Below are positions 29,083 to 39,219 of a DNA stretch of 64,000 nt, one piece after another (the stretch's first letter is position 1; every line of letters begins with the position of its first letter). The notes beneath the pieces are model-generated. The model did no database searches and was not told where the DNA came from. It worked only from the letters and a program-made list of their open reading frames with translations. Made by a program: the position numbers and the translations under genes. Source of the DNA: Actinoplanes sp. TFC3 (GTDB taxonomy: Bacteria; Actinomycetota; Actinomycetes; Mycobacteriales; Micromonosporaceae); contig NZ_LOJP01000001.1 of NCBI RefSeq assembly GCF_001553785.1, positions 2,040,698 through 2,104,697 on the forward strand, read 5' to 3'.

Positions 29083-30066
29083 ATGACAACCGACACGCAG
29101 ACCGGACGGGCCCGGCCCGAGGCCATCAAGGCCGTGCCCGTCCGGCACCCCGGGCGTTGGGTGGCGATCGCGGTCCTGGCCGTGCTCGCCGCCATGTTCC
29201 TGCACCTGATCTTCACGAACGACCGGTTCAACTGGCACTTCATCTTCGTCAGCATCGGCGGCGGCAAGCGTGGGGTCCTGTTCACCGGCCCGGTGCTCGA
29301 GGGCCTGCGCGGCACGCTGTTGCTGACCGTGCTGAGCATGGTCATCGGCGTCGTGCTGGGCGTGGTGATCGCGATCATGCGGTTGTCGCCGAACCCGGTG
29401 CTGTCGTCGGTGGCCTGGCTCTACACCTGGGTGTTCCGGGCGGTGCCACGGCTGGTGCTGGCGATCCTGTTCGGCAACCTGGGCATCCTGTGGGACCGCA
29501 TCGGTTTCGGGCTGCCCTTCGACAGCCAGATCGGCAACCTGTTCGGCGTGCACGACCTGAACGCGCAGTTCTTCAGCATCAAGGCCACCGACCTGCTCTC
29601 CGGCTTCGTCGCTGGGGTGCTGGCGCTGGCGCTCTCGGAAGCGGCGTACATGGCCGAGATCGTGCGCGCGGGCATCCAGTCGGTGGACCCCGGGCAAGCC
29701 GAGGCCGCGTCGGCGCTGGGCATGTCGCGCGGTCAGGTGCTGCGCCGCATCGTGCTGCCGCAGGCAATGCGGGTGATCGTGCCGCCCACCGGCAACGAGA
29801 CCATCGCGATGGTCAAGGACACCTCGCTGGTGGCGTTCGTGCCGGTGACCTTCGAGCTGTTCTTCCAGTTGCAGGCGATCAGCTCGCGGACGTTCATCGT
29901 GTTGCCGGTGCTCATCGCCGCGTGCCTGTGGTACCTGATCATCTGCAGCGTGCTGATGATCGTGCAGTTCTTCGTCGAGCGGCATTTCGGACGGGGCTAC
30001 GGCGCCTCCGGTAAGGCGAAGATGCGGCTGCGGGGGATTGCGGCTGAGCAGGGGGGCAAGCTGTGA
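29083..30066 (+). CDS. Polar amino acid ABC transporter, permease
   Basis: A 327-residue permease of the HisM/GlnP family. About five helices are seen, with the EAA loop [20 protein letters not shown] and [17 protein letters not shown]. The long N-terminal part (residues 20-75) carries an extra helix pair. It starts ten bases after the binding-protein stop and overlaps the ATPase gene by four bases. As the only permease in the set it probably works as a homodimer. Confidence 0.92.
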   Translation: MTTDTQTGRARPEAIKAVPVRHPGRWVAIAVLAVLAAMFLHLIFTNDRFNWHFIFVSIGGGKRGVLFTGPVLEGLRGTLLLTVLSMVIGVVLGVVIAIMRLSPNPVLSSVAWLYTWVFRAVPRLVLAILFGNLGILWDRIGFGLPFDSQIGNLFGVHDLNAQFFSIKATDLLSGFVAGVLALALSEAAYMAEIVRAGIQSVDPGQAEAASALGMSRGQVLRRIVLPQAMRVIVPPTGNETIAMVKDTSLVAFVPVTFELFFQLQAISSRTFIVLPVLIAACLWYLIICSVLMIVQFFVERHFGRGYGASGKAKMRLRGIAAEQGGKL

Positions 30067-30827
30067 GCGACGAAATGGTGCGGGCTGAGGACGTACACAA
30101 ATCGTTTGGTTCGCTTGAGGTTCTCAAAGGTGTTGATCTGGTCGTCAAAAGCGGCGAGGTCTGTTGCGTGCTGGGACCGTCGGGGTCGGGTAAATCGACG
30201 TTTCTGCGTTGCATCAACCACCTGGAGAAAATCGATGCCGGGCGCATTCTGGTGGACGGCGATCTGATCGGCTACCGCGAACGCGGCGGCAAACTGCACG
30301 AGCTGGGGGAAAAGGACGTCGCGGCCCAGCGCCGCGCGATCGGCATGGTTTTCCAGCGCTTCAACCTTTTCCCGCACATGACGGTGCTGCAGAACGTCAT
30401 GGAAGCGCCGGCCCGGGTCAAGAAGGAGAACAAGGCAGAGGTACGCGACAGAGCGGCCGCTTTGCTGGAGCGCGTCGGTCTCGGGGCCAAAGTGGACAGC
30501 TATCCCGGTCAGCTCTCCGGCGGCCAGCAGCAGCGGGTCGCCATCGCGCGGGCCCTGGCCATGCGCCCGAAGCTGATGCTGTTCGACGAGCCCACCAGCG
30601 CGCTGGACCCGGAGCTGGTCGGCGAGGTGCTCGACGTGATGAAGGATCTCGCCCGCGACGGCATGACGATGATCGTGGTGACCCACGAGATCGGGTTCGC
30701 GCGTGAGGTGGGCGACTCGGTGATCTTCATGGACGGTGGCGTCGTTGTCGAAAAGGGCGCGCCGGCCGAGATCCTCGCGAACCCGCAGCACCAGCGAACC
30801 AGGGCATTCCTGAGCAAAGTGCTGTAA
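30063..30827 (+). CDS. Polar amino acid ABC transporter, ATPase (GlnQ-like)
   Basis: A 254-residue ATPase with Walker A GPSGSGKS (residues 38-45), [19 protein letters not shown], signature [15 protein letters not shown], Walker [15 protein letters not shown] and the switch histidine VVTHEIGFA. These are textbook PAAT-family features. Its first 150 bases use noticeably more A/T-ending codons than neighbouring genes. It is the last gene of the cluster; no clear terminator separates it from polA. Confidence 0.94.
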   Translation: MSDEMVRAEDVHKSFGSLEVLKGVDLVVKSGEVCCVLGPSGSGKSTFLRCINHLEKIDAGRILVDGDLIGYRERGGKLHELGEKDVAAQRRAIGMVFQRFNLFPHMTVLQNVMEAPARVKKENKAEVRDRAAALLERVGLGAKVDSYPGQLSGGQQQRVAIARALAMRPKLMLFDEPTSALDPELVGEVLDVMKDLARDGMTMIVVTHEIGFAREVGDSVIFMDGGVVVEKGAPAEILANPQHQRTRAFLSKVL

Positions 30828-30861
30828 AAGGTGCGAACAGCAGGCGGGGCGGTCGGTCGTC

Positions 30862-30884
30862 TTGTCGTACCCCACGACTAGAGT
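30862..30884 (+). promoter_or_regulatory. RecA-independent DNA-damage promoter (PafBC type) of polA
   Basis: TTGTCGTAC (30862-30870), exactly eight bases, then TAGAGT (30879-30884). This fits the mycobacterial RecA-NDp consensus, tTGTCRgtg-N8-TAnnnT, which is activated by PafBC. Transcription should begin about seven bases after the -10, that is at or just before the GTG at 30893, so the mRNA would be leaderless. The same arrangement precedes uvrB. Confidence 0.75.
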
Positions 30885-30892
30885 TCACCGAC

Positions 30893-33586
30893 GTGAGCGA
30901 CGACGTCCAGACCCCCCGTCTGCTGCTGCTTGACGGCCACTCGCTGGCCTACCGGGCCTTCTTCGCGCTGCCCGTGGAGAATTTCTCCACCCAGACCGGG
31001 CAGCCGACGAACGCGGTGTTCGGCTTCACCTCGATGCTGATCAACATGCTGCGCGACGAGAAGCCGACGCACATCGTGGTCGCCTTCGACGTGTCCCGCG
31101 TGTCGTTTCGCACCGAGAAGTATGCGGAATACAAGGCCGGGCGCTCGGAGACCCCGCAGCCGTTCCAGGGCCAGGTCAGCCTGGTCAAGGAGGTGCTCGA
31201 GGCGCTGCGCATCCCGGTGGTGGAGAAGCCCGGCTACGAGGCCGACGACGTCATCGGCACCCTGGCCACCCAGGCCCGCGAGCAGGGCTTCGAGGTGGTC
31301 ATCTCCACCGGCGACCGCGACGCGTTCCAACTCGCCGGGGACAAGGTGACCATCCTCTACCCGGTGCGTGGCGTCTCCGACGTGTGGCGGATGACCCCCG
31401 AGGCCATCGAGACCAAGTACGGCGTGCCCCCGCACCGCTACCGCGACAAGGCGGCGCTGGTCGGCGAGGCCAGCGACAACCTGCCCGGCGTGCCCGGCGT
31501 GGGCGACAAGACCGCCGCCAAGTGGATCAACCAGTACGGCGGGCTGGACGGCATCATCGCCCACGTCGACCAGATCAAGGGCAAGGTCGGCGACAGCCTG
31601 CGCGCGCACCTGGCCGACGTCATGCGCAACTACGACCTCAACGCGCTGGTCTGCGACCTCGAGCTGCCGCTGGGCCCGCAGGACGTCAAGTGGCAGGGCT
31701 GGGACCGCGAGGCTGTGCACCAGGTGTTCGACGCCCTGGAGTTCCGGGTGCTGCGCGAGCGGCTGTATTCCTACCTCGAGGCCGTCGAGCCCGAGGCCGA
31801 AGCCGGGTTCGATCTGTCCGGCAGTATGCTGCGCACCGGCGAGGTGGCCGGCTGGCTCGCCGAGCACGCCGGTGCCGCGCCGGTCGGTGTTGCGGTGACC
31901 GGCACGTTCGGGCGGGGCACCGGCTCGTTGACCGGCGTCGCGGTGGCCACCGGCGACGGCCCGGCAGCCTGGTTCGACCCCACCGCGCTGGACGAGAGCG
32001 ACGAGGGGGCGGTCGCCGCGTGGCTCGCCGACCCCGAACGCCCGAAGATCATCCACGATGCCAAGCCGGTCATGCTGGCGTTGCGCGCGCACGGCTGGGG
32101 CCTGGGCGGGGTGCGCGTCGACACCGCGCTGGCCGCCTACCTGGCCAAACCCGACCAGCGGGCGTACGACCTCAACGACCTCGCGCTGCGCTACCTCAAG
32201 CGTGAGCTGCGCGTCGACGCCCCCGACAACGGCCAGCTCACCCTCGACGGCCTCGGCGGCGACGACGGCACCGCCGAGCAGAACGTGATGCTGCGCGCCC
32301 GCGCGACCCTCGACCTGGCCGACACCCTCACCGAGGAGCTGTCGCGCGACGACGGCGCCTCCCAGCGGCTGCTGGCCGAGGTCGAGCAGCCCCTGGAGAT
32401 CGTGCTCGGCGAGATGGAGCACGTGGGCATCGCCGCCGACCTGGACTACCTGCACGAGCTCGAGTCGCACTTCGCCGCCGAGGTGAAGCTGGCCCAGCAG
32501 GGCGCGCACGAGGTGGTCGGGCGCGAGTTCAACCTCGGCTCGCCCAAGCAGCTGCAGGAGATCCTGTTCGTCGAGCGCAACCTGCCCAAGACCAAGCGCA
32601 TCAAGTCCGGCTACACCACCGACGCCGACGCGCTGCAAAACCTGCACGAGCAGACCGGCGACCCGCTGCTGGCCCACCTGCTGCGCCACCGCGACGTGGC
32701 CAAGCTCAAGTCCACGGTGGACGGGCTGCTCAAGTCGGTGTCCGACGACGGGCGCATCCACACCACGTTCAACCAGACCGTCGCGGCCACCGGCCGGCTG
32801 TCATCGACCGACCCCAACCTGCAGAACATCCCGATCCGCACCGAGGAAGGCCGGCGCATCCGCCGCGCGTTCGTGGTAGGCGAGGGCTTCGAGTCGCTGT
32901 TGACCGCCGACTACAGCCAGATCGAGATGCGCATCATGGCGCACCTGTCCGGCGACGAAGCCCTGATCGCGGCGTTCAACTCCGGCGCCGACTTCCACGC
33001 CGCCACCGCCTCCTCGGTGTTCCACGTCCCGGTCGAGGAGGTCATCCCCGACCAGCGGCGCAAGATCAAAGCCATGAACTACGGTCTGGCGTACGGCCTG
33101 AGCGCCTTCGGTCTGTCCAATCAGCTCTCCATCACCACCGAGGAAGCCCGGGGGCTGATGACCGAATACTTCGAGCGCTTCGGCGGGGTGCGCGACTACC
33201 TGCAAGCCGTGGTGCGCCGGGCCGTGCAGGACGGCTACACCGCCACCATCCTGGGCCGGCGCCGCTACCTGCCCGACTTGAGCAGCGACAACCGCCAGCG
33301 CCGCGAGATGGCCGAACGCATGGCCCTCAACGCCCCCATCCAGGGCTCGGCCGCCGACATCATCAAGGTCGCCATGCTCCGCGTCGACCAGGCCCTGCGC
33401 GAGGCCGGGCTGACCAGCCGCATGCTGCTGCAGGTGCATGACGAACTCGTCTTCGACGTGGCCCCCGGTGAACGCGAAGCTCTGGAAGCCCTGGTGCGCC
33501 GCGAGATGGGCGCGGCCTACCCGCTGTCGGTGCCCCTGGAGGTGTCGGTGGGCCTGGGCCGCGACTGGAACGGCGCCGACCACTAG
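30893..33586 (+). CDS. polA: DNA polymerase I
   Basis: Repair and Okazaki-fragment processing polymerase of 897 residues. Residues 1-290 are the 5'-3' flap exonuclease (LLLLDGHSLAYRAFFALP, GYEADDVIGTLA). The middle domain corresponds to the proofreading exonuclease, but the DxE metal ligands are not seen, as in other actinobacterial PolA, so proofreading is probably lost. Polymerase motifs are A (Asp673 in DYSQIEMR), B (RRKIKAMNYGLAYG) and C (His849-Asp850-Glu851 in VHDELVF). The GTG start lies about one helical turn after a damage-type promoter, with no Shine-Dalgarno site. Confidence 0.97.
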   Translation: MSDDVQTPRLLLLDGHSLAYRAFFALPVENFSTQTGQPTNAVFGFTSMLINMLRDEKPTHIVVAFDVSRVSFRTEKYAEYKAGRSETPQPFQGQVSLVKEVLEALRIPVVEKPGYEADDVIGTLATQAREQGFEVVISTGDRDAFQLAGDKVTILYPVRGVSDVWRMTPEAIETKYGVPPHRYRDKAALVGEASDNLPGVPGVGDKTAAKWINQYGGLDGIIAHVDQIKGKVGDSLRAHLADVMRNYDLNALVCDLELPLGPQDVKWQGWDREAVHQVFDALEFRVLRERLYSYLEAVEPEAEAGFDLSGSMLRTGEVAGWLAEHAGAAPVGVAVTGTFGRGTGSLTGVAVATGDGPAAWFDPTALDESDEGAVAAWLADPERPKIIHDAKPVMLALRAHGWGLGGVRVDTALAAYLAKPDQRAYDLNDLALRYLKRELRVDAPDNGQLTLDGLGGDDGTAEQNVMLRARATLDLADTLTEELSRDDGASQRLLAEVEQPLEIVLGEMEHVGIAADLDYLHELESHFAAEVKLAQQGAHEVVGREFNLGSPKQLQEILFVERNLPKTKRIKSGYTTDADALQNLHEQTGDPLLAHLLRHRDVAKLKSTVDGLLKSVSDDGRIHTTFNQTVAATGRLSSTDPNLQNIPIRTEEGRRIRRAFVVGEGFESLLTADYSQIEMRIMAHLSGDEALIAAFNSGADFHAATASSVFHVPVEEVIPDQRRKIKAMNYGLAYGLSAFGLSNQLSITTEEARGLMTEYFERFGGVRDYLQAVVRRAVQDGYTATILGRRRYLPDLSSDNRQRREMAERMALNAPIQGSAADIIKVAMLRVDQALREAGLTSRMLLQVHDELVFDVAPGEREALEALVRREMGAAYPLSVPLEVSVGLGRDWNGADH

Positions 33587-33642
33587 CCGCACCACGCCCA
33601 CGTCCCTGCCCGCGGGCCCCGGCCTGCGGCTGACTGGGCGCC

Positions 33643-34029
33643 ATGGACGCCACCTGGACCGCCGAACAGCTTGAGCGCCTCGACGCGGCCGACGAGCTGG
33701 AGATCGCCGTCAAGCGCGCCGACGCGACGCTGCGCCGCTGGACGCCCATCTGGGTGGTGTGCGCCGCTGGCCAGGTCTATGTGCGCACCTGGCACCGGCG
33801 CGACACCGGCTGGTTCGGTGACGCCGTCAGCTCGGGCCGCGCCCGCATCCGGGTCCCCGGCGTCGACGCCGACGTGCTGGTGCACGACGTGGGTGCGGCG
33901 GCGGCCGGGGTCGACGACGCCTACCGCGGCAAGTACGCGCGCTACGGCCCGGCGTCGCTCGACCCGATGGTGTCGCCCGGGGCGGTGGCCACCACGCTGC
34001 GGCTGGACCCCGATATGTCGCCAAGCTGA
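33643..34029 (+). CDS. DUF2255 family protein
   Basis: A 128-residue soluble protein with the pattern of DUF2255: a helical start (WTAEQLERLDAADELEIAVK), then beta strands with TPIWVVCAAGQVYVRTWHRR and TGWFGDAVSSGRARIRV. It resembles small flavin- or split-barrel-related folds, but the function is unknown. It lies 57 bases after polA on the same strand and marks the start of the accessory block. Confidence 0.8.
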   Translation: MDATWTAEQLERLDAADELEIAVKRADATLRRWTPIWVVCAAGQVYVRTWHRRDTGWFGDAVSSGRARIRVPGVDADVLVHDVGAAAAGVDDAYRGKYARYGPASLDPMVSPGAVATTLRLDPDMSPS

Positions 34030-34257
34030 CCACTGCGTACGCCTTTGTGATGCGTGGCACTTTCGGGCAGCCTTCCGCCGCAACCCTGCCACCCCGCGTT
34101 CACCTGCCGTTTTGCCGCCTCGGAGCCGGTGAAAGGCACCCTGGGCCGAGACATGTCGACGATGCATTCTGGCGCTGCGCAGCGGCTGGCTCGCGCACCG
34201 CAGTGAATTGTCAGATTCCTGTTCGGACGACTTGCCTGGCTCTGCAAGGGTGGGCCC

Positions 34258-34641
34258 ATGCCAAGCACATCCCTCGCGATGACACCGATGTCGGGACCGT
34301 CGGGGCTGTCCGGTGCGTGGGCCCCGGTGGTCCGCAAGCCCCTCGAAGCCGACCAGGCAAGCGCGTTCGCCCCCATGTTCAAGGCCCTCGGCGACCCGGT
34401 CCGGCTCCGCCTGCTCTCCATGATCGCCTCAGCCGGCGGCGGCGAGGTCTGCGTCTGCGACCTCACCGGCTCCTTCGCCCTGACCGGCCCCACCATCTCC
34501 CACCACCTCAAGGTCCTGCGCGAAGCCGGCCTGGTCGACAGCGACCGCCGCGGCACCTGGGTCTACTACCGCCTGGTCCCGGCCGCGCTGGCGCTGCTCG
34601 GCGGCCTGCTCGACATCACCAAGACCGCCGCCGCCGTCTGA
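34258..34641 (+). CDS. ArsR/SmtB-family metal-responsive repressor
   Basis: A 127-residue winged-helix regulator: FKALGDPVRLRLLSMI, EVCVCDLTGSF, then recognition helix GPTISHHLKVLREAGLV and wing RRGTWVYYRLVP. The CVC pair in the position of the ArsR inducer site (ELCVCDL in classical ArsR) suggests arsenite or a similar soft metal; the third cysteine of E. coli ArsR is not seen. No arsenic-resistance gene is adjacent, so its target is elsewhere or it is an orphan. AAGGG precedes the ATG. The 228 bases upstream show no gene. Confidence 0.85.
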   Translation: MPSTSLAMTPMSGPSGLSGAWAPVVRKPLEADQASAFAPMFKALGDPVRLRLLSMIASAGGGEVCVCDLTGSFALTGPTISHHLKVLREAGLVDSDRRGTWVYYRLVPAALALLGGLLDITKTAAAV

Positions 34642-34654
34642 CATCATCGGTGCG

Positions 34655-35374
34655 GTGAACGCCCCCTGGTTCCCCGCCACTCTGCCCGCAACGCCGTCCG
34701 ACGTCGCCGAAGCCGAGTCGCTGCAACGCCACCTGCGCGACCAGGTCGACCTCACCACCGGGCTACCGTCGCGCCCCACCTCGGTCGTGGGCCTGGACGT
34801 CTCGTACGACAAGAACTCACCCCGCGTCTGCGCAGCAGCCGTAAGAATCGACCTCACCACCCTCGCGGTGACAGAAACCGTGACGGCCTTCGGCGAGGCA
34901 GCATTCCCGTACATCCCCGGCCTGCTCGCCTTCCGCGAAGTGCCGGTCCTCATGCAGGCCCTGACCCAGCTCCGGACCGAACCGGAAGTCCTGATCTGCG
35001 ACGGGTACGGGGTGGCGCACCCGCGTCGGTTCGGCCTCGCCTGCCACATCGGGGTTTTGACCGGGCGCCCCACGTTCGGCGTCGCAAAGAACTCGTTCGT
35101 CGCCGCGTCGGGGGAGCTCGGCGTCGATCGAGGTTCGTGGTCGCCGCTGAGCGAGGGCGGTGAGGTGCTGGGGCGGGCGGTGCGGACGCAGGCCGGGGTC
35201 AAGCCGGTGTATGTGTCGGCGGGGTACCGGGTCGGGCTGGACGAGGCGTACGAGCTCACGATGGCGCTGTCCCCGCGCTACCGCATTCCCGAGGCAACGC
35301 GTCAGGCGGACTTCCTCTCGCGGCGCGCGTTGCGAGGGCTCGGATCCGAGCCCTTCATACTGCTTTCCGATTGA
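34655..35374 (+). CDS. nfi: Endonuclease V (deoxyinosine repair)
   Basis: Cuts DNA near deoxyinosine formed by adenine deamination. The 239-residue protein shows the family motifs in order: VVGLDVSYDKNS (catalytic Asp48), YIPGLLAFREVPVL (lesion-recognition wedge) and ICDGYGVAHPRRFGLACHIG (second catalytic Asp), then GVAKNSF. The GTG start is 13 bases after arsR. A deaminated-base repair enzyme lying 11 kb from a deaminase toxin is suggestive but could be chance. Confidence 0.93.
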   Translation: MNAPWFPATLPATPSDVAEAESLQRHLRDQVDLTTGLPSRPTSVVGLDVSYDKNSPRVCAAAVRIDLTTLAVTETVTAFGEAAFPYIPGLLAFREVPVLMQALTQLRTEPEVLICDGYGVAHPRRFGLACHIGVLTGRPTFGVAKNSFVAASGELGVDRGSWSPLSEGGEVLGRAVRTQAGVKPVYVSAGYRVGLDEAYELTMALSPRYRIPEATRQADFLSRRALRGLGSEPFILLSD

Positions 35375-35390
35375 GCTGCAAGATAAGGGC

Positions 35391-35693
35391 ATGGGGAAGT
35401 TCGATGAGGTCGACAACGAGATCCGTAGCTTACGGCTGGAGATAGCTGCAATAGCTCGTGATGAACTTTGGCGAGCTGGGCTGTTAGGGGTCGAGGAGGG
35501 ACTTTCCAGCGACGCTGACGCGGAAAGCCCGGCCGTCCGGCGCGCCCTGACGCTCTACCGCCGGGCACACCCGCCCTATCGCTCGCAAATCCCACCCGGC
35601 CTGTTTACGGGTCGCGCAAGCTGCGGTGATCCAGAACAGAGTGTGATCGACGCCATCCCTCGCGTTGGTAACGGACCTTGTACGCAAGGTTAA
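35391..35693 (+). CDS. Small hypothetical protein, 100 residues
   Basis: The frame from ATG 35391 has a helical, charged start (GKFDEVDNEIRSLRLEIAAI) and a middle part with SPAVRRALTLYRRAHPPY. Codon use is more A/T-rich than in nfi (TTA, ATA and CTT are present), suggesting acquired DNA. A weak AAGGG lies just upstream. Its last codons form a hairpin with a TACG loop (35675-35690), so the 3' end may double as a terminator. No family is recognised; the frame could be spurious. Confidence 0.4.
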   Translation: MGKFDEVDNEIRSLRLEIAAIARDELWRAGLLGVEEGLSSDADAESPAVRRALTLYRRAHPPYRSQIPPGLFTGRASCGDPEQSVIDAIPRVGNGPCTQG

Positions 35694-35707
35694 CCACGCG
35701 ATAGCGT
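35675..35707 (+). promoter_or_regulatory. Hairpin and candidate promoter before the LamG-RHS operon
   Basis: ACCTTG-TACG-CAAGGT (35675-35690) is a perfect 6-bp stem with a stable tetraloop at the end of the small gene. TTGTAC (35678-35683) is followed after 18 bases by TAGCGT (35702-35707), a possible promoter for the large secreted-protein gene 40 bases further on. Both readings are tentative. Confidence 0.25.
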
Positions 35708-35745
35708 GCTGAACGCATCGCCGGACATCGAAGTCTGTTGCGTCG

Positions 35746-38700
35746 ATGCCTGGTCATGTGCGCGGGGGGAAGATCTTGTTGCTTGCCCGACGGGCGTCGA
35801 TGACGGCTGCCCTGATGACGTTTGGTCTCATGTCGACGGTCGTGGCCGTCCCTGCCGCTCCCGCCCTGGCGGTCGAGCGGTTGGCCGTACCCGATCTGAC
35901 TCCTGAGCAGCAAGCTTCCAAACAGGCCCGGGAGACCGGCCAGCCGGTTCAGGTGTCGTCGATGCTGGACGAGACGACCGAAGTCATCGCCAACCCGGAC
36001 GGCACTTACACCGCCGAGGTGCACTCCGGCCCGGTGCGCTACCGCGCTTCGGACGGTTCCTGGAAGCCGGTTGACCTGACTCTGACCCGGCGCTCGGACG
36101 GCACGATCGCGCCTCAGGGGCACCCGCGCGGGCTGGTCCTGTCGGGCGCAGCAGGCAGCGGCACCCACGATCTGGCCCGGCTGACGTCCGGCGGGGCGAA
36201 CATGACGGTGGGCTGGACCGGAACGCTGCCGGAGCCCAAGCTCGACGGCACCACCGCCACCTACTCCGACGTCCGGCCCGGCGTCGATCTGGTCGTCGAT
36301 GCCACCCGTACCGGCTTCGAGCAGTTCTTGGTGGTGCAGAGCAAAGAAGCGGCGGCGCAGGTCAAGAAGGTCTCCCTGCCATGGCAGGCATCCGGCGTGA
36401 AGACCACGGTCAGCGGCGATGGCGGTCTTCGGCTGACCGACGCTGCGGGCGCTTACCTCGGGCACATGCCCGCCCCGGTGATGTGGGACGCGACCATGGG
36501 CGAGAAGACGGGAGAGCCGCTGCGGATCGCAGCCGTTGACATGACGGTGGCAGCGGACAACCGCACGCTCACCCTGACCCCGTCGCAGGAGTTCCTCAAC
36601 GATCCGGCGACGCAGTACCCCGTGACGATCGACCCGTCGGCGACGCTCAAGCCGGGGTTCGACACACTGGTGCAGAACAACATCTCCTCGGACCTGTCGA
36701 CGTCGAAGGAGCTGAAGCTCGGCTCGGTCACCGAGGGCTCGACGTACCGGGCCCGGTCGTTTCTTCGGTTCCCGACGGCCGCGCTGGCCCACAAGCAGGT
36801 CACTGCCGCGACGATGTATCTGTGGAACACCCATTCGTGGAGCTGCAAGGCGCAGGAATGGCAGGTGTGGATCACCGCTGCGGTGGGCACCTCGACCCGC
36901 TGGAGCAACCAGCCCAAGTGGCGCAGCGACTATCCCATCGCCAAGTCCACGATGACCAAGGGCTACGGGGATTGCGGCACCGGCTACGTCACCGCAGATG
37001 TGGCACCGCTGTTCAAGGTGGCCGCCGCCGGTGGCTGGCAGACCCTGACCACCGGGTTGCGGTCCACTGCGGCGGCTGAGGCCGACCCGGATACGCACGC
37101 GTGGAAAAAGTTCGACTCGACCGAGGCTTCGCACGACCCCTACGTATCCATCACCTACAACACCAAGCCGAATCCGCCGGCGAACCTGACCATCGGTGGC
37201 AAGAAGTGCGGTAGCGGCGACCCGGCAGCGTACGTATCGAAGGCAGCCGGTTACCCGTCGGCGCAGGCGAAGGCCGACGACCCGGACGGCACCGAGCGTG
37301 GGCTCACGATGCAGTTCTACGTGACCAAGGCCGGCACCAACTCGCCGGCGACGCCCACGATGACCAGGTCGACCACCGACAATGCGACCGCCACGGTGGC
37401 GATTCCCAAGTCCTTTGGCTTGGTCGAGAACCAGAAGTACGACATGCACGCGCGCGTCTTCGATGGCTTGGACTCTTCCGAGAAGTCGGTGTACTGCACG
37501 TTCACCATCGACAGCACCGGCCCAGCCCGCCCGCCGACGGTGACCTCACCGGACTACCCGCTCTGCACGCCGACTGCCTGTGAACCGCAGGGCGGCATCG
37601 GTGTCGCGGGTCGGTTCACGTTCGGCGCCAACGCGGTAGCCGACATCCGTCAATACCGGTACTGGTTCGACGGCGGTGCCGCTTTCACCACTCCCATCGG
37701 CAGCCTGGGCGCTTCCGCAACGGTCAGCGTTACTCCGCCGGCGCTGTCGAATGCTGCCTCGATCAAGGCGTTGACGTTTGCCGGGGTACGAACCCTGCAC
37801 GTCGTCAGCATCGACCAGGCCGGTCGGGAAAGCGGCGAGTTCGCGGTAGGCATCGACGATGACTCCGTGGGCGGCTACAAGTTCGGTGTTGCGGCCGGGC
37901 CTGGTCCGGCGAGCTGGTGGAAGTTCGAAGATCCGGCGCTGAGCAGCACATTCAGCAACTCGGTCGTCGGCGGAGATGCCCTCACGGCAACTGGTAGCTG
38001 GCGCTCCACGGATGGCCACGGCGATGGCGGCAAGAGCCTTACCCTGAACCTCGCCAGTTCTCTTCAGGCCCCGCTGACGGTGGACCTTGCCGGTAACCGA
38101 ACGGCAGCGGCGAGCGTCAGCATGAACGGTCTCAATCCGCTGGAGTACACGGTGGTACGGCACGTCGCGTTTGGCTCGCCGTACCGTCAAGACGATCTTT
38201 ATGTGGACGGGACGCAGAAGAAGATCTGCTACCGGGTGCGGGTCAGCGGCACGGGTGAGTGGAAGGCATGCTCGGCGAAGACGATCCGGACGGGTGCCTG
38301 GCTTCGTGTGGCGGGATCGTTCGACGTCATGCGCCGCGAAGTGGCCGTTTACCTCGACGGTGAGCGGACGGCAAGCACGACCATAACCACTTACACGGGT
38401 AGTGCGTCCGGCACTGGTGGTAGCACCGCGGTGGGTAAGGGCCTTGACGGCGTGATCGACGACGTCAAGGTGTGGAAACGCTTGCTTGCGCCTCAGGAAG
38501 TCGGCGCCGCCTCGGTGATCGAGGCCGGCAACTGGACCTTCGACCTGTTCGACGGCACGGACAGCTCGACGCATTCCGTCAAACATGACGTCTCGGCGGT
38601 CAATCCGCCTGATGACCTCTGGGCCGATGTTGGTCATAAAGACATTGAAGGTACGTCCTCAGCCCAGCTGCACGACCTGGCTGCGCTGACCACCGCCGGC

Positions 38701-39219
38701 CCTGTGCTGAACACCGCCGAATCGTTCTCGGTGTCGGCCTGGGTGAAGCTGAACACCATTCCGACGACCGGAAACTTCACCGCGGTGTCGCAGGACGGCG
38801 CCCACCAGTCCACCTTCTTCTTGGGCACCAGGCTGTACAGCGGCGTACCTCAATGGTCCTTCGCCATGGAGAACGCCGACTCCACCACCGACGTCGCTTT
38901 CACCCACGCCAACGCCGGCGTGGCGATCGCCGACGATCCCATCGGCGAATTCACGCACCTCGTCGGGGTTTTTGACGCCGCAACGCAACAGCAGACGCTG
39001 TACGTGAACGGTGTCGCGGTCAAGACGGTGAGCCGAGCCAGCCGGTGGAACGCCACCGGATCGCTGGCCATCGGCCGTGGCCGCTACGCCCCCGCCAACG
39101 GCACCAGCGCGGACGTCGACTATCTCGACGGCGGCATCGACGACGTCCGGGTCTACGCCGGAGCCCTCACTCCCGACATGGTCTCTCGCCTCTACCACAC
39201 CGAGGACGGCAATCTGTGA
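35746..39219 (+). CDS. Secreted DNRLRE / LamG-domain protein
   Basis: A 1157-residue exported protein. The signal peptide ends near residue 42 (TVVAVPAAPALA). A DNRLRE-type beta domain spans about residues 305-470 (ELKLGSVTEGSTYRARSFLRF). An Ig-like stretch follows, then two LamG/jellyroll domains at about 715-915 and 965-1145, each ending in an IDDVKVW- or IDDVRVY-type strand. Such proteins precede RHS toxins in many actinobacteria and probably help display or anchor them. ATG 35746 has a poor ribosome site; TTG 35776 with GGGGGGAAG upstream is a good alternative and keeps the signal peptide. Its stop overlaps the RHS gene start. Confidence 0.85.
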   Translation: MPGHVRGGKILLLARRASMTAALMTFGLMSTVVAVPAAPALAVERLAVPDLTPEQQASKQARETGQPVQVSSMLDETTEVIANPDGTYTAEVHSGPVRYRASDGSWKPVDLTLTRRSDGTIAPQGHPRGLVLSGAAGSGTHDLARLTSGGANMTVGWTGTLPEPKLDGTTATYSDVRPGVDLVVDATRTGFEQFLVVQSKEAAAQVKKVSLPWQASGVKTTVSGDGGLRLTDAAGAYLGHMPAPVMWDATMGEKTGEPLRIAAVDMTVAADNRTLTLTPSQEFLNDPATQYPVTIDPSATLKPGFDTLVQNNISSDLSTSKELKLGSVTEGSTYRARSFLRFPTAALAHKQVTAATMYLWNTHSWSCKAQEWQVWITAAVGTSTRWSNQPKWRSDYPIAKSTMTKGYGDCGTGYVTADVAPLFKVAAAGGWQTLTTGLRSTAAAEADPDTHAWKKFDSTEASHDPYVSITYNTKPNPPANLTIGGKKCGSGDPAAYVSKAAGYPSAQAKADDPDGTERGLTMQFYVTKAGTNSPATPTMTRSTTDNATATVAIPKSFGLVENQKYDMHARVFDGLDSSEKSVYCTFTIDSTGPARPPTVTSPDYPLCTPTACEPQGGIGVAGRFTFGANAVADIRQYRYWFDGGAAFTTPIGSLGASATVSVTPPALSNAASIKALTFAGVRTLHVVSIDQAGRESGEFAVGIDDDSVGGYKFGVAAGPGPASWWKFEDPALSSTFSNSVVGGDALTATGSWRSTDGHGDGGKSLTLNLASSLQAPLTVDLAGNRTAAASVSMNGLNPLEYTVVRHVAFGSPYRQDDLYVDGTQKKICYRVRVSGTGEWKACSAKTIRTGAWLRVAGSFDVMRREVAVYLDGERTASTTITTYTGSASGTGGSTAVGKGLDGVIDDVKVWKRLLAPQEVGAASVIEAGNWTFDLFDGTDSSTHSVKHDVSAVNPPDDLWADVGHKDIEGTSSAQLHDLAALTTAGPVLNTAESFSVSAWVKLNTIPTTGNFTAVSQDGAHQSTFFLGTRLYSGVPQWSFAMENADSTTDVAFTHANAGVAIADDPIGEFTHLVGVFDAATQQQTLYVNGVAVKTVSRASRWNATGSLAIGRGRYAPANGTSADVDYLDGGIDDVRVYAGALTPDMVSRLYHTEDGNL

